A stretch of DNA of 64,000 nt, from positions 4,030,001 through 4,094,000 of the forward strand of contig NZ_CP108938.1 of assembly GCF_036347135.1 (NCBI RefSeq). Reading direction: 5' to 3'. Position numbers and translations under genes: made by a program. The DNA comes from Streptomyces sp. NBC_00775 (lineage in GTDB: Bacteria > Actinomycetota > Actinomycetes > Streptomycetales > Streptomycetaceae). Each line of letters starts with the position of its first letter. The stretch's first letter is position 1. Under the pieces are notes generated by a model. It was given only the letters and a program-made list of their open reading frames with translations. It was not told the origin of the DNA and did not search any database. Shown one piece after another: positions 51,324-61,710 of the stretch.

Positions 51324-52673
51324 ATGCCTGCCGACGCCGTCTCCGTCACCGGTTGGGGCCGCACCGCCCCGACCACCGCCCGTCTGGTCCGCCCGCGCAC
51401 TTACGAGGAGGCGGTGGCCGCCGTCCGGGAGTGCGGGACACGTGGAGGCATCCCCCGGGGGCTCGGGCGGGCCTACGGGGACGCCGCGCAGAACGCGGGC
51501 GGGGCCGTGCTCGACATGACGGGCCTCGACCGGATCCACGCGATCGACGCGGACGGCGGAACCGTGCTGTGCGACGCGGGCGTCTCACTGCACCGGCTGA
51601 TGGAAGTGCTGCTGCCGCTGGGCTGGTTCGTGCCGGTCACCCCCGGGACCCGCTATGTGACCGTCGGCGGCGCGATCGGCGCTGACATCCACGGCAAGAA
51701 CCACCATGTGTCGGGCTCGTTCGCCCGGCACGTCCTCTCCTTCGAGCTGCTGACGGCGGACGGCGGGATCCGCACGGTGGGCCGCGGCACGCCCCTGTTC
51801 GACGCCACGGCGGGCGGCATGGGCCTGACCGGCGTGATCCTCACGGCGACCGTCCGGCTACAGCCCGTCGAGACCTCCCTGATGTCCGTCGACACGGAAC
51901 GCGCGGCGGACCTGGACGACTTGATGGCCCGCCTCACCGCCACGGACCACCACTACCGGTACTCGGTCGCCTGGATCGACCTGCTCGCGCGCGGGGCGTC
52001 GATGGGGCGCTCGGTGCTGACCCGCGGAGAGCACGCCTCTTTGGACGCGCTGCCGCCACGCGCGCGTAGACACCCCTTGGTGTTCCGCCCCGCGCAGTTC
52101 CCGTCCGCGCCCGCCTTCGTGCCGGAGGGGCTCCTCGGGCGGACGACCGTGGGCCTCTTCAATGAGCTCTGGTACCGCAAGGCACCACGCGCGCGTGCCG
52201 GTGAACTGCAGAAGATCTCCACCTTCTTCCACCCCCTCGACGGGGTGCCGCACTGGAACCGGATCTACGGGCGGGGCGGCTTCGTCCAGTACCAGTTCGT
52301 CGTCGGCTACGGGCAGGAGGAGTCGCTCAGGCGGATCGTCGGGAAGATCTCGCAGCACCGCTGCCCGTCCTTCCTCGCCGTCCTGAAGCGCTTCGGAGAG
52401 GGCGATCCGGGCTGGCTGTCCTTCCCGATGCCCGGCTGGACCCTCGCCCTGGACATCCCCGCGAACCTGCCGGGCCTCGGCACCTTCCTCGACGAGCTGG
52501 ACGCGGAGGTGGCGGGGGCCGACGGCCGGGTGTACCTCGCCAAGGACGCGCGGCTGCGGCCCGAGCTGCTGGCCGAGATGTATCCGCGGCTCGGCGAATT
52601 CCGTTCCCTGCGGCGGGAGTTGGACCCCCGGGGAGTCTTCACCTCGGACCTGTCCCGCCGCCTCGGTCTGTAG
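51324..52673 (+). CDS. dprE1: Decaprenylphosphoryl-beta-D-ribose 2'-oxidase
   Basis: FAD-dependent oxidoreductase, 449 aa, oxidising polyprenyl-phosphoryl-ribose at C2', the first half of its epimerisation to DPA. FAD-binding domain (GGIPRGLGRAYGDAAQNAGG, DIHGKNHHVSGSF with the flavin-site His123), substrate domain (GLFNELWYRKAPR, FFHPLDGVPHWNRIYGRGGF, VQYQFVVGYG), Lys355 in LKRFGEG and Lys407 in YLAKDAR. These match M. tuberculosis DprE1. At the position of mycobacterial Cys387 (target of benzothiazinones, WNICVDF) this protein has Ala375 (WTLALDI). The start ATG 51324 has no strong ribosome site. DprE2 follows. Confidence 0.93.
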   Translation: MPADAVSVTGWGRTAPTTARLVRPRTYEEAVAAVRECGTRGGIPRGLGRAYGDAAQNAGGAVLDMTGLDRIHAIDADGGTVLCDAGVSLHRLMEVLLPLGWFVPVTPGTRYVTVGGAIGADIHGKNHHVSGSFARHVLSFELLTADGGIRTVGRGTPLFDATAGGMGLTGVILTATVRLQPVETSLMSVDTERAADLDDLMARLTATDHHYRYSVAWIDLLARGASMGRSVLTRGEHASLDALPPRARRHPLVFRPAQFPSAPAFVPEGLLGRTTVGLFNELWYRKAPRARAGELQKISTFFHPLDGVPHWNRIYGRGGFVQYQFVVGYGQEESLRRIVGKISQHRCPSFLAVLKRFGEGDPGWLSFPMPGWTLALDIPANLPGLGTFLDELDAEVAGADGRVYLAKDARLRPELLAEMYPRLGEFRSLRRELDPRGVFTSDLSRRLGL

Positions 52674-52710
52674 TCGGCTCCAGGAGCTGCGTGAAGTCGG
52701 CTCCAGGAGC
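52673..52710 (+). repeat. 15-bp direct repeat between dprE1 and dprE2
   Basis: GTCGGCTCCAGGAGC occurs at 52673-52687 and again at 52696-52710, period 23. The first copy begins at the last base of the dprE1 stop. No role evident. Confidence 0.8.
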
Positions 52711-52731
52711 CCTTATGAAGGAGGAGCTGTC

Positions 52732-53487
52732 ATGAAGGACGCCTTCGGTATCCCCCAGTCCCTGCTGATCCTCGGCGGCACGTCCGAGATCGCGCTGGCC
52801 ACCGCGCGCCGCCTGATCGTCCGGCGCACCCGCACGGTGTGGCTCGCGGGACGCCCGTCGCCCGCCCTGGAGCGTGCCGCCGAGCAGTTGCGCGAGATGG
52901 GCGCGGACGCCCGTACCGTCCCCTTCGACGCCCTCGACTCCGAGTCCCACGAGACCGTGCTCGGCAAGGTCTTCGCCGAGGGCGACATCGACATGGTGCT
53001 GCTGGCGTTCGGGGTGCTCGGCAACCAGGCGCAGGACGAGAAGGAGCCCCTGAAGGCCGTACGGGTCGCGCAGACCAACTACACGGGCGCGGTGTCCGCC
53101 GGCCTGGTGTGCGCGCGGGCGCTCCAGACACAGGGCCATGGCTCCCTGGTGGTGCTCTCCTCGGTCGCCGGCGAGCGGGCCCGCCGCTCCAACTTCATCT
53201 ACGGCTCCAGCAAGGCGGGCCTGGACGCCTTCGCACAGGGCCTCGGCGACGCGCTGCACGGCACCGGCGTGCACGTGATGGTCGTACGCCCCGGATTCGT
53301 CCGTACGAAGATGACGGCGGGCCTGCCGCAGGCACCGCTGGCCACCACCCCGGAGGCGGTCGCGACGGCCGTGGAGACGGGGCTGCGCCGCCGGTCGGAA
53401 ACGGTGTGGGCGCCGGGGTCGCTGCGGCTGGTGATGTCGGCGCTGCGGCACGTACCGCGACCGGTGTTCCGCCGGCTGCCGATCTGA
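52732..53487 (+). CDS. dprE2: Decaprenylphosphoryl-2-keto-D-erythro-pentose reductase
   Basis: Short-chain dehydrogenase, 251 aa, predicted to reduce the keto intermediate made by DprE1 to polyprenyl-phosphoryl-arabinose. Cofactor motif LLILGGTSEIALATAR (GGTSEIA in place of TGxxxGxG, as in Rv3791), LLAFGVLGNQ, catalytic Ser in VVLSSVAGERARR, YxxxK in FIYGSSKAGLD, and VRPGFVRTKM. ATG 52732 follows AAGGAGGAG at six bases. It starts 58 bases after DprE1 and likely shares its transcript. Confidence 0.92.
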   Translation: MKDAFGIPQSLLILGGTSEIALATARRLIVRRTRTVWLAGRPSPALERAAEQLREMGADARTVPFDALDSESHETVLGKVFAEGDIDMVLLAFGVLGNQAQDEKEPLKAVRVAQTNYTGAVSAGLVCARALQTQGHGSLVVLSSVAGERARRSNFIYGSSKAGLDAFAQGLGDALHGTGVHVMVVRPGFVRTKMTAGLPQAPLATTPEAVATAVETGLRRRSETVWAPGSLRLVMSALRHVPRPVFRRLPI

Positions 53488-53500
53488 CGTACCGCGGACG

Positions 53501-53583
53501 GGGTCGTACGGAAGGATCGAGTCGGCGGTCGTACGAACAGTCGCGTGGACGGTCGTACGCACAGACCGCGCAGACGGTCGTCC
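53501..53583. repeat. 24-25-bp imperfect tandem repeat, GGTCGTACG motif
   Basis: GGTCGTACG recurs at 53502, 53527 and 53551, with a shortened GGTCGTCC at 53576, giving a period of 24-25 bases between the convergent dprE2 and RNA-ligase-like genes. The better-conserved core is CGGTCGTACG(A/C)ACAG. Role unknown. Confidence 0.65.
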
Positions 53584-54164
53584 TAGCGAGCCGGCAGTGT
53601 GGTGTCCCGCTCGGGCGCGCCCGCCTGTGGGGGCACCACGGCGCCGCCGAAGGCGAACTCGAGAAGCTTGCGCCAGACCCCGTCCGCGCCCTGCTCGTAG
53701 AGCGCGAATCCGGTGCAGGGCCACTCGGCCTCGTACGCGGACAGCTCCTCGTAGGCGCGGTCCATCGCCTCGTCGTCGATGCCGTGCGCCACCGTGACGT
53801 GCGGGTGATACGGGAAGTGCAGCTCGCGCGCGACGGGCCCGGACGCGTCCCGGACCTGTTTCTGCAGCCAGGTGCAGGCCTCGGCGCCCTCGACGACCTG
53901 GACGAACACGACGGGCGACAGCGGGCGGAAGGTGCCCGTGCCGGACAGCCGCATCGGGAAGGGGCGCCCGGTGGCCGCGACCTCGACGAGATGCGCCTCG
54001 ATCGCGGGCAGCGCCGAGTCGTCGACCTCCGTCGGCGGCAGCAGGGTGACGTGCGTGGGGATGCCGGAAGCCGCGGGGTCGCCGAAGCCCGCGCGCCGCT
54101 CCTGGAGCAGGCTGCCGTGAGGCTCCGGGACCGCGATCGACACGCCGATCGTTACGGTCCCCAC
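53583..54164 (-). CDS. 2'-5' RNA ligase-like (2H phosphoesterase) protein
   Basis: 2H-superfamily protein, 193 aa. Both HxT/S motifs are present: THVTLLPPTEV and YHPHVTVAHG. The ligase/cyclic phosphodiesterase fold acts on 2'-5' or 2',3'-cyclic RNA phosphates; the in-vivo substrate is not known. The C-terminal 30 residues (GGAVVPPQAGAPERDTTLPA) look disordered. GTG 54164 follows GGAGACGAC. It is on the same strand as trpS but separated from it by a terminator. Confidence 0.85.
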   Translation of the reverse strand: MGTVTIGVSIAVPEPHGSLLQERRAGFGDPAASGIPTHVTLLPPTEVDDSALPAIEAHLVEVAATGRPFPMRLSGTGTFRPLSPVVFVQVVEGAEACTWLQKQVRDASGPVARELHFPYHPHVTVAHGIDDEAMDRAYEELSAYEAEWPCTGFALYEQGADGVWRKLLEFAFGGAVVPPQAGAPERDTTLPAR

Positions 54165-54346
54165 GTCGTCTCCTGTCGTTGATCGATGGTCCGGTGGTCC
54201 GGTGTTGTCCGCGCGGGCAGGGGTGGCTGCCCGGTCTGTTCGGCTTTCGACTGTACGGCGGTGCGGCCCGTTGTCGGCTGCCGTACGAGTGTCGCGCTCG
54301 TCTCGTACTGAATGCCGAACGGGCTGTGGTAGGGGCTGCCGTACCG

Positions 54347-54383
54347 CTGCCGTACGACAGCGTGTCGGCTGTCAGTACGGCAG
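54347..54383 (-). terminator. trpS terminator
   Basis: Stem CTGCCGTACGACAGC / GCTGTC-A-GTACGGCAG: 15 pairs with one bulged A and a six-base loop (GTGTCG), 13 bases past the trpS stop. The rest of 54165-54395 has no gene; it contains several TGCCGTAC words. Confidence 0.8.
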
Positions 54384-54395
54384 TGGTCTCGGCGG

Positions 54396-56125
<1,730 letters not shown>

Positions 56126-56133
<8 letters not shown>

Positions 56134-57019
56134 GTCGTACGAGGGCGGGGGCACCGGGGACGCGGAGGGCACGGAGGGCGCGGAGCCTTCCGGTGACCGG
56201 GGCCGGCGTGCTCGTGAGGGCGTCTCCCGGCTGCCGGAGGAGTTGCGGGCGCTCGGACGGTCGCTGGACCGGGCCGGGGCGGCCGGGAGCGAGTCCATGG
56301 TCGAGCGGGTGCTGGAGCAGATACTCGCCGAGCGGCTCCCCGCCCCGGTGCCCGAGCCGCCGGGACCCGGCGAGCGGCTCCGGTCGGTGCGCCGCTGGGC
56401 GCGGCTGCGCTGGCGCGCGCTGACCGCGGGCCTGTGCGGTGTGCTGACGGTCCTCGTGCTCACGCCTCCGGTGCGCGCCGCGGTCGTCGACTGGTTCGGC
56501 TTCGGCGGGGTCGAGGTGAGGTACGACCCGTCGGCGGTGCCCTCGTCCGGAGCCCGGGTGCCCGGGTGCGGCCCTTCGCTGACACTGGCGCAGGCCGGGC
56601 GGCGGGCCGGGTTCGCGCCTCTCGTGCCCGACGCCCTCGGGGTGCCGGACGCGGTGACGGTGACGCGCGAGCCGAAGGGGCGGCTCCTGATGAGTCTGTG
56701 CTGGCGCGGGCATGGGCACACGGTCCGGCTGGACGAGTATCCGGCGAGCCTCGACGTCAGCTTCTCCAAGACGGTGCGGGAACCGCCGGAATGGGTGCCG
56801 CTGGGGGAAGCCGAGGACTACGGCAACCAGGCGCTCTGGTTTCCGAAGCCGCATCTGCTGAGCTTCTGGCTCATCGACGCGCACGGCGACCGCTTCACCC
56901 GCTCCGAGCGGACCGCGGGGCCCACGCTGCTGTGGATGCACGGGGGTGACGTGACCCTCCGCCTTGAGGGGGTGGCGTCGAAGGCGCGGGCGGTGGAGAT
57001 AGCGAAGTCGCTGAAGTAG
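56126..57019 (+). CDS. Transmembrane anti-sigma-like protein with DUF4367-type domain
   Basis: Single-pass membrane protein, 297 aa, coupled to the preceding sigma gene. ATG 56126 follows AAGGAGG at eight bases and overlaps the sigma stop by eight bases. Cytoplasmic part 1-95 acidic/helical (VSRLPEELRALGRSLDRAGA), membrane span about 97-117 (ALTAGLCGVLTVLVLTPPVR), then extracytoplasmic beta-rich domain with DWFGFGGVEVRYDPSAVP, GFAPLVPDALGVPDAVTVTR and a DUF4367-like end (LLWMHGGDVTLRLEGVASKA, RAVEIAKSL). Two exoplasmic cysteines (PGCGPS, SLCWRG). Binding to the sigma is inferred from coupling. Two sister proteins follow. Confidence 0.82.
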
Positions 57020-57158
57020 CAGGGACTTCGGTCGCCGAAGCAGCGGGAATTTTGGTCGGTGCGGAATGGGAACCCCGGCGGGTCGAGCGGTGTACCAGAA
57101 GTGACACACGGCGTGCGGGCGGACCGCACGTGGATCGACCGGCCGGCTGGAGGTTCGG

Positions 57159-57890
57159 ATGCACAGGCTTCGTGAACTGCTCGCGGGGATGGGGGCGTTG
57201 GCGGTGGCCTTCGCGGTGGTGCTGCTGGGCGCACCGTCCGCGATGGCCGGCGGCCCGACGAGTGTGCTGGTGGTCTCGCCGGAGAGCGCGGAGAGCACGG
57301 CGTTGTACTACTCGGACGAGGAGTACGGAAAGTTGATGCTCCTGCTGGGCGATCCGGGCTCGGGTACACGCGAGGAGCCACCGGGGCTGGGCTTGGGCAG
57401 CGGCCGGCAGATCAATGTCACGTGGCTGATCCACGACGTGTCGCCTTGGCGCGTCGACCGCGTCTACCCGGACACACCGGGGAGCAAGGAGGTCTGGATA
57501 CACACGACGACCCAGGTGCCGCAGTCGATGAACGGCTACTGGCACAGGGCCGGGCAACCGGCCCAGGTGCGGGCCCTGTTCAAGAAGCTCGGCGTGATGG
57601 GCAAGTCGTCGGGTAAGGGTCCCGGGGCCATTTATCCGGCGCCCTGGCAGACCACGGAGGACACCTCCACCGTGCCTGCGCCCACGCCCACACCGGCCGA
57701 GCGGCTCCGCACCACGGCCGCGGCGGCGACCGATGACGGCACCGACTGGTGGTGGGCGATACCGGGGGCGGCGGCCGGAGCCGTGCTGGCCCTGTTGCTG
57801 CGGCCCCTGGTCGCCGGGGTGCCGGGGGCTCGGCTTCTGGGCCGGCGCGAGGGCGAGGCGGAGCCTCGGCAGGAGTTGCGGGACGTATGA
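57159..57890 (+). CDS. Sister membrane protein A of the third ECF cassette
   Basis: Type I-like membrane protein, 243 aa, unknown function. A signal peptide (1-30, GALAVAFAVVLLGAPSAMAG) precedes an extracytoplasmic domain of about 165 residues (LVVSPESAESTALYYSDEEY, INVTWLIHDVSPWRVDRVYP, YWHRAGQPAQVRALFKKLGV), one membrane span (WWWAIPGAAAGAVLALLLRP) and a short cytoplasmic tail ending EAEPRQELRDV. The WHRA block, overall layout and tail match the next gene. ATG 57159 follows GGAGG at six bases. Position right after a sigma/anti-sigma pair suggests that it belongs to the regulon or feeds the sensor. Confidence 0.7.
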   Translation: MHRLRELLAGMGALAVAFAVVLLGAPSAMAGGPTSVLVVSPESAESTALYYSDEEYGKLMLLLGDPGSGTREEPPGLGLGSGRQINVTWLIHDVSPWRVDRVYPDTPGSKEVWIHTTTQVPQSMNGYWHRAGQPAQVRALFKKLGVMGKSSGKGPGAIYPAPWQTTEDTSTVPAPTPTPAERLRTTAAAATDDGTDWWWAIPGAAAGAVLALLLRPLVAGVPGARLLGRREGEAEPRQELRDV

Positions 57891-57975
57891 CGGGACGCAG
57901 AGGGACAGAGGACCAGAGCGACGCGGGGATGCAGCGACACAGGGATGTGGGGACACGGACGCGGGAGGGGGACGG

Positions 57976-58668
57976 ATGGGGATCCGGGTCAGACAGGTGG
58001 AGGTTCGGCTGGCAGTGCTTGCCGTGGTGGTGCTGACCGCGCTCGGCGCGTCTCGCGCGCAGGCGTCGGAGCAGGACGCTCGGCGTGACATGCCGGATCT
58101 GGCCCTGGTCGTGGCCGGTGACTCGGGGCGGACGGTCGCCCTGCACTCCGGCGGAGAGGACTTCGTGCGGCTCTGGCGATTGCTGGCACCCATGTACACG
58201 GGGACGGAGAGCGTGCCCACGGCCTGGGAGGCGGGCCGCTTCCCGAAGGTTCGGGCCACGGTGATCTGGGGGCTGACCGGTGTCGGAGGCTGGCCGCAGA
58301 CCAGCAGACCGCCCGGCGGCGATGTCGCCATCGAGCGCCAGGACCAGGTGTTCCTCGCGGCGGACGGCACGCCGTGGGTGCGGTCGGATCCTTCGCCCGA
58401 CGTGGAGGACGACGACATCCGCTGGCATCGCGCGCCGCGCTCGGTGTTCGACGAGTTGGCGCGGCGCGGGGATCTGTTCGGCTCCGCGAGCGACTCGGGG
58501 ACGGCCGGGGAGCAGGGTCTGACGGACGGAGCGGGGTGGGCGATGTCCGGGCTCGCCATGGGCCTGGTGATCGGCGCCGGCGGCACTCTTCTGATACGCC
58601 GCGCGGCGGCCCGGCATGAGACTGCCGGACCGCCGCGGGAACCACGACAGGAGCTGATCGACCTGTAG
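57976..58668 (+). CDS. Sister membrane protein B of the third ECF cassette
   Basis: Paralogue of the preceding gene, 230 aa. Signal peptide (VRLAVLAVVVLTALGASRAQ), extracytoplasmic domain (ALVVAGDSGRTVALHSGGED, ATVIWGLTGVGGWPQTSRPP, IRWHRAPRSVFDELARRG), one membrane span (WAMSGLAMGLVIGAGGTLLI) and a cytoplasmic tail ending EPRQELIDL. It shares with sister A the WHRA block and the EPRQEL(R/I)D(V/L) ending. Start ATG 57976 follows GGAGGGGGA at three to four bases; the frame is open upstream to 57733 but that is another gene. It ends the cassette; a weak hairpin follows. Confidence 0.68.
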   Translation: MGIRVRQVEVRLAVLAVVVLTALGASRAQASEQDARRDMPDLALVVAGDSGRTVALHSGGEDFVRLWRLLAPMYTGTESVPTAWEAGRFPKVRATVIWGLTGVGGWPQTSRPPGGDVAIERQDQVFLAADGTPWVRSDPSPDVEDDDIRWHRAPRSVFDELARRGDLFGSASDSGTAGEQGLTDGAGWAMSGLAMGLVIGAGGTLLIRRAAARHETAGPPREPRQELIDL

Positions 58669-58711
58669 GGAGCCGAGAAGCCGAGCGCCTGGGAGCCCGA
58701 GGATCCAAGAG

Positions 58712-58746
58712 CCTCGGGACACCCCAAGGCACCTCAGGACCCGAGG
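58712..58746. terminator. Weak hairpin between sister protein B and glyA
   Basis: CCTCGGG / CCCGAGG arms of seven bases with a 21-base loop between convergent genes. Weaker than the other terminators here. Confidence 0.35.
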
Positions 58747-58775
58747 GTCTGGTGAGCGGTCCCTGGTGGGGTGCG

Positions 58776-60224
58776 TCAGCCGAGGTCGATCTCCGGGTAG
58801 AGCGGGAAGCCGGTGAGCAGGTCGGTGGCGCGGTGGGCGATCTCGTCCGAGATCTTCGGGTCCAGGACGTGCTGGGCCTTGGACGGGCTGCCCTTGGCGG
58901 TCCTGCCGGGCTCGGCGGCGGTGAGGACGCGGTCGATCAGGCCGGCGATCTCGTCCATCTCGGTCGTGCCCAGACCACGGGTGGTCAGCGCGGGCGTGCC
59001 GATGCGGATGCCGGAGGTGTACCAGGCGCCGTTGGGGTCGGCGGGGATGGCGTTGCGGTTGGTGACGATGCCCGAGTCGAGCAGGGCGGACTCGGCCTGT
59101 CGGCCGGTGAGGCCGTAGGAGGAGGCGACGTCGATCAGGTTGAGGTGGTTGTCGGTGCCGCCGGTGACCAGGGTGGCGCCGCGGCGCATCAGGCCCTCGG
59201 CGAGGGCGCGGGAGTTGTCGACGACGGCCTGGGCGTAGTCGCGGAACTCGGGACGGCGGGCCTCGGCGAGCGCGACGGCCTTGGCGGCCATGACATGCGG
59301 GAGGGGGCCACCGAGGACCATCGGGCAGCCGCGGTCGACCTGCTCGGCGAGGGTCTCGTCGCACAGCACCATGCCGCCGCGCGGGCCGCGGAGCGACTTG
59401 TGCGTGGTGGTGGTGACGATCTGGGCGTGCGGGACCGGGTCGAAGTCGCCGGTGAGGACCTTGCCGGCGACGAGACCGGCGAAGTGGGCCATGTCGACCA
59501 TGAGGGTCGCGCCGACCTCGTCGGCGATCTCCCGCATGATGCGGAAGTTCACCAGGCGGGGGTAGGCGGAGTAGCCGGCGACGATGATCAGCGGCTTGAA
59601 ATCACGGGCGGAGGTGCGCAGGGCCTCGTAGTCGATGAGGCCGGTGGTGGGATCGGTGCCGTAGGAGCGCTGGTCGAACATCTTGCCGGAGATGTTCGGG
59701 CGGAAGCCGTGGGTGAGGTGGCCGCCGGCGTCCAGGGACATGCCGAGCATGCGCTGGTTGCCGAGGTCGCGGCGGAGCTGGGCCCAGTCGGCCTCGGTGA
59801 GGTCGTTGACATTGCGGACGCCGGCTCGCTCCAGGGCGGGGGCCTCGACGCGCTGGGCGAGGACGGCCCAGAAGGCGACCAGGTTGGCGTCGATGCCGGA
59901 GTGCGGCTGGGCGTAGGCGTGCTCGGCGCCGAAGAGTTCGCGGGCGTGCTCGGCGGCGAGGGCCTCGACGGTGTCGACGTTGCGACAGCCGGCGTAGAAG
60001 CGGCGGCCGACGGTGCCCTCGGCGTACTTGTCGCTGAACCAGTTGCCCATGGCCAGGAGGGTCGCCGGGGAGGCGTAGTTCTCGGACGCGATCAGCTTGA
60101 GCATGTCGCGCTGGTCGGCGAGTTCCTGGCCGATGGCGTCGGCGACGCGGGGCTCCACGGCCCGGATCACGTCGAGGGCGTTGCGGAAGGCGGTGGACTC
60201 GGTGGAGAGGGGCTGCTCGGGCAT
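58776..60224 (-). CDS. glyA: Serine hydroxymethyltransferase
   Basis: PLP enzyme converting serine and tetrahydrofolate to glycine and methylene-THF, 482 aa. Blocks: [53 protein letters not shown], the PLP-lysine motif [14 protein letters not shown] (Lys near 276), and [11 protein letters not shown]. The protein is about 50-60 residues longer than the common 420-aa form, from an insertion ([19 protein letters not shown] and neighbours), as seen in other actinobacterial paralogues. ATG 60224 follows GGAGG. The 252 bases to the rocD start hold no gene. Confidence 0.95.
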   Translation of the reverse strand: MPEQPLSTESTAFRNALDVIRAVEPRVADAIGQELADQRDMLKLIASENYASPATLLAMGNWFSDKYAEGTVGRRFYAGCRNVDTVEALAAEHARELFGAEHAYAQPHSGIDANLVAFWAVLAQRVEAPALERAGVRNVNDLTEADWAQLRRDLGNQRMLGMSLDAGGHLTHGFRPNISGKMFDQRSYGTDPTTGLIDYEALRTSARDFKPLIIVAGYSAYPRLVNFRIMREIADEVGATLMVDMAHFAGLVAGKVLTGDFDPVPHAQIVTTTTHKSLRGPRGGMVLCDETLAEQVDRGCPMVLGGPLPHVMAAKAVALAEARRPEFRDYAQAVVDNSRALAEGLMRRGATLVTGGTDNHLNLIDVASSYGLTGRQAESALLDSGIVTNRNAIPADPNGAWYTSGIRIGTPALTTRGLGTTEMDEIAGLIDRVLTAAEPGRTAKGSPSKAQHVLDPKISDEIAHRATDLLTGFPLYPEIDLG

Positions 60225-60476
60225 GTCGGCCTCCGGACGGCGTGGCGTTCAGCAATCACGATTCACGGTTCGGCCCAGGCGCACGGCACACATTCATCCA
60301 GGCCGCTCCCCGATGGTCGGTCCCATCCCAGCGCGCCAGTCACGGCCCGCCGATCAGCCTACCGGGCGCGTCGGATCGCCGGGCTCCCCAGTCCACCATG
60401 CGAGCGACGATAGGAAATGAGCCACAAGCCATCCATGACCGACAAGCCACCTGATGCCGTATGGAAGGGGGATCCC

Positions 60477-61691
60477 GTGACCGCCAGGGAGACGACGGAG
60501 GCGTTCATCGCCTCGGCCGAGGCGCACAGCGCGCACAACTACCACCCGCTGCCGGTCGTCGTGGCGACGGCGGACGGGGCCTGGATGACGGATGTCGAGG
60601 GGCGCCGTTTCCTCGACCTGCTGGCCGGATACTCGGCGCTGAATTTCGGACACGGCAACCGGCGGCTGATCGATGCGGCGAAAGCGCAGCTGGAGCGGGT
60701 GACGCTGACGTCGCGGGCGTTCCATCACGACCGGTTCGCGGACTTCTGCCGGGAGCTGGCGTCGCTGTGCGGCAAGGACATGGTGCTGCCGATGAACACG
60801 GGCGCGGAGGCGGTGGAGACCGCGGTGAAGACGGCCCGGAAGTGGGGGTACCGGGTCAAGGGAGTCCCGGACGGGAGAGCGAGGATCGTCGTGGCGAGCG
60901 ACAACTTCCACGGCCGCACGACGACGATCATCAGCTTCTCCACGGACCCGGAGGCGCGGGCGGACTTCGGGCCGTACACGCCGGGCTTCGACATCGTGCC
61001 GTACGGGGATCTCGCGGCGCTGCGGGAGGCGGTCACCGAGGAGACGGTCGCCGTGTTGTTGGAGCCGATCCAGGGCGAGGCGGGGGTGCTGGTGCCGCCG
61101 CCCGGATATCTGGCGGGGGTGCGGGAGCTGACCCGCGAGCGGAACGTCCTGTTCATCGCCGACGAGATCCAGTCGGGGCTCGGCAGGACGGGGAAGACCT
61201 TCGCGTGTGAGCACGAAGGGGTCGTGCCGGATGTGTATGTGCTGGGCAAGGCGCTGGGAGGAGGGGTCGTACCCGTGTCGGCGGTGGTGGCCGACCGGGA
61301 CGTGCTCGGGGTGTTCCGGCCCGGGGAGCACGGGTCGACGTTCGGGGGGAATCCGCTGGCCTGTGCGGTGGCGCTGGAGGTGATCGCGATGCTGCGGTCG
61401 GGCGAGTACCAGCGGCGGGCCGCGGAGCTCGGTGAGCATCTGCACCACGAGCTGGGTCTGCTGGCAAGCACGGGCCATGTCACGGAGGTGCGTGGGCGCG
61501 GGCTGTGGGCGGGCGTCGACATCGCTCCGGCGTACGGCTCGGGCCGGGAGATCTCCGAGAAGCTGATGGACCGGGGCGTCCTCGTCAAGGACACCCACGG
61601 TGTCACGATCCGGATCGCTCCGCCCCTGGTCATCAGCAAGGAGGACCTGGACTGGGGGCTGGCCCAACTCCGCGGCGTACTGGGGGCGTAG
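60477..61691 (+). CDS. rocD: Ornithine aminotransferase
   Basis: PLP class-III aminotransferase converting ornithine to glutamate-semialdehyde, 404 aa. Blocks: VVVATADGAWMTDVEGRRFL, MNTGAEAVETAVKTARKWGY, NFHGRTTTIISFSTDPEARA, LFIADEIQSGLGRTGK, PLP Lys in YVLGKALGGGVVPVSAVVA, and HGSTFGGNPLACAVALEVI. GTG 60477 (AAGGGGGAT upstream) gives the usual length; the frame runs back to ATG 60417. It is divergent from glyA and does not sit with arginase, so it is likely involved in arginine/ornithine breakdown or proline supply on its own. Confidence 0.9.
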   Translation: MTARETTEAFIASAEAHSAHNYHPLPVVVATADGAWMTDVEGRRFLDLLAGYSALNFGHGNRRLIDAAKAQLERVTLTSRAFHHDRFADFCRELASLCGKDMVLPMNTGAEAVETAVKTARKWGYRVKGVPDGRARIVVASDNFHGRTTTIISFSTDPEARADFGPYTPGFDIVPYGDLAALREAVTEETVAVLLEPIQGEAGVLVPPPGYLAGVRELTRERNVLFIADEIQSGLGRTGKTFACEHEGVVPDVYVLGKALGGGVVPVSAVVADRDVLGVFRPGEHGSTFGGNPLACAVALEVIAMLRSGEYQRRAAELGEHLHHELGLLASTGHVTEVRGRGLWAGVDIAPAYGSGREISEKLMDRGVLVKDTHGVTIRIAPPLVISKEDLDWGLAQLRGVLGA

Positions 61692-61710
61692 GGAATGCCG
61701 AACCCGGTGG

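Noticed and set aside
58752..60413. 553-codon open frame antisense to glyA
   Set aside because: GC-frame shadow; the translation is a Gly/Val/Asp-rich string with no fold or start signal.
60225..60416. Riboswitch in the glyA leader
   Set aside because: No tandem glycine-aptamer or other riboswitch consensus recognised in the sequence upstream of glyA.
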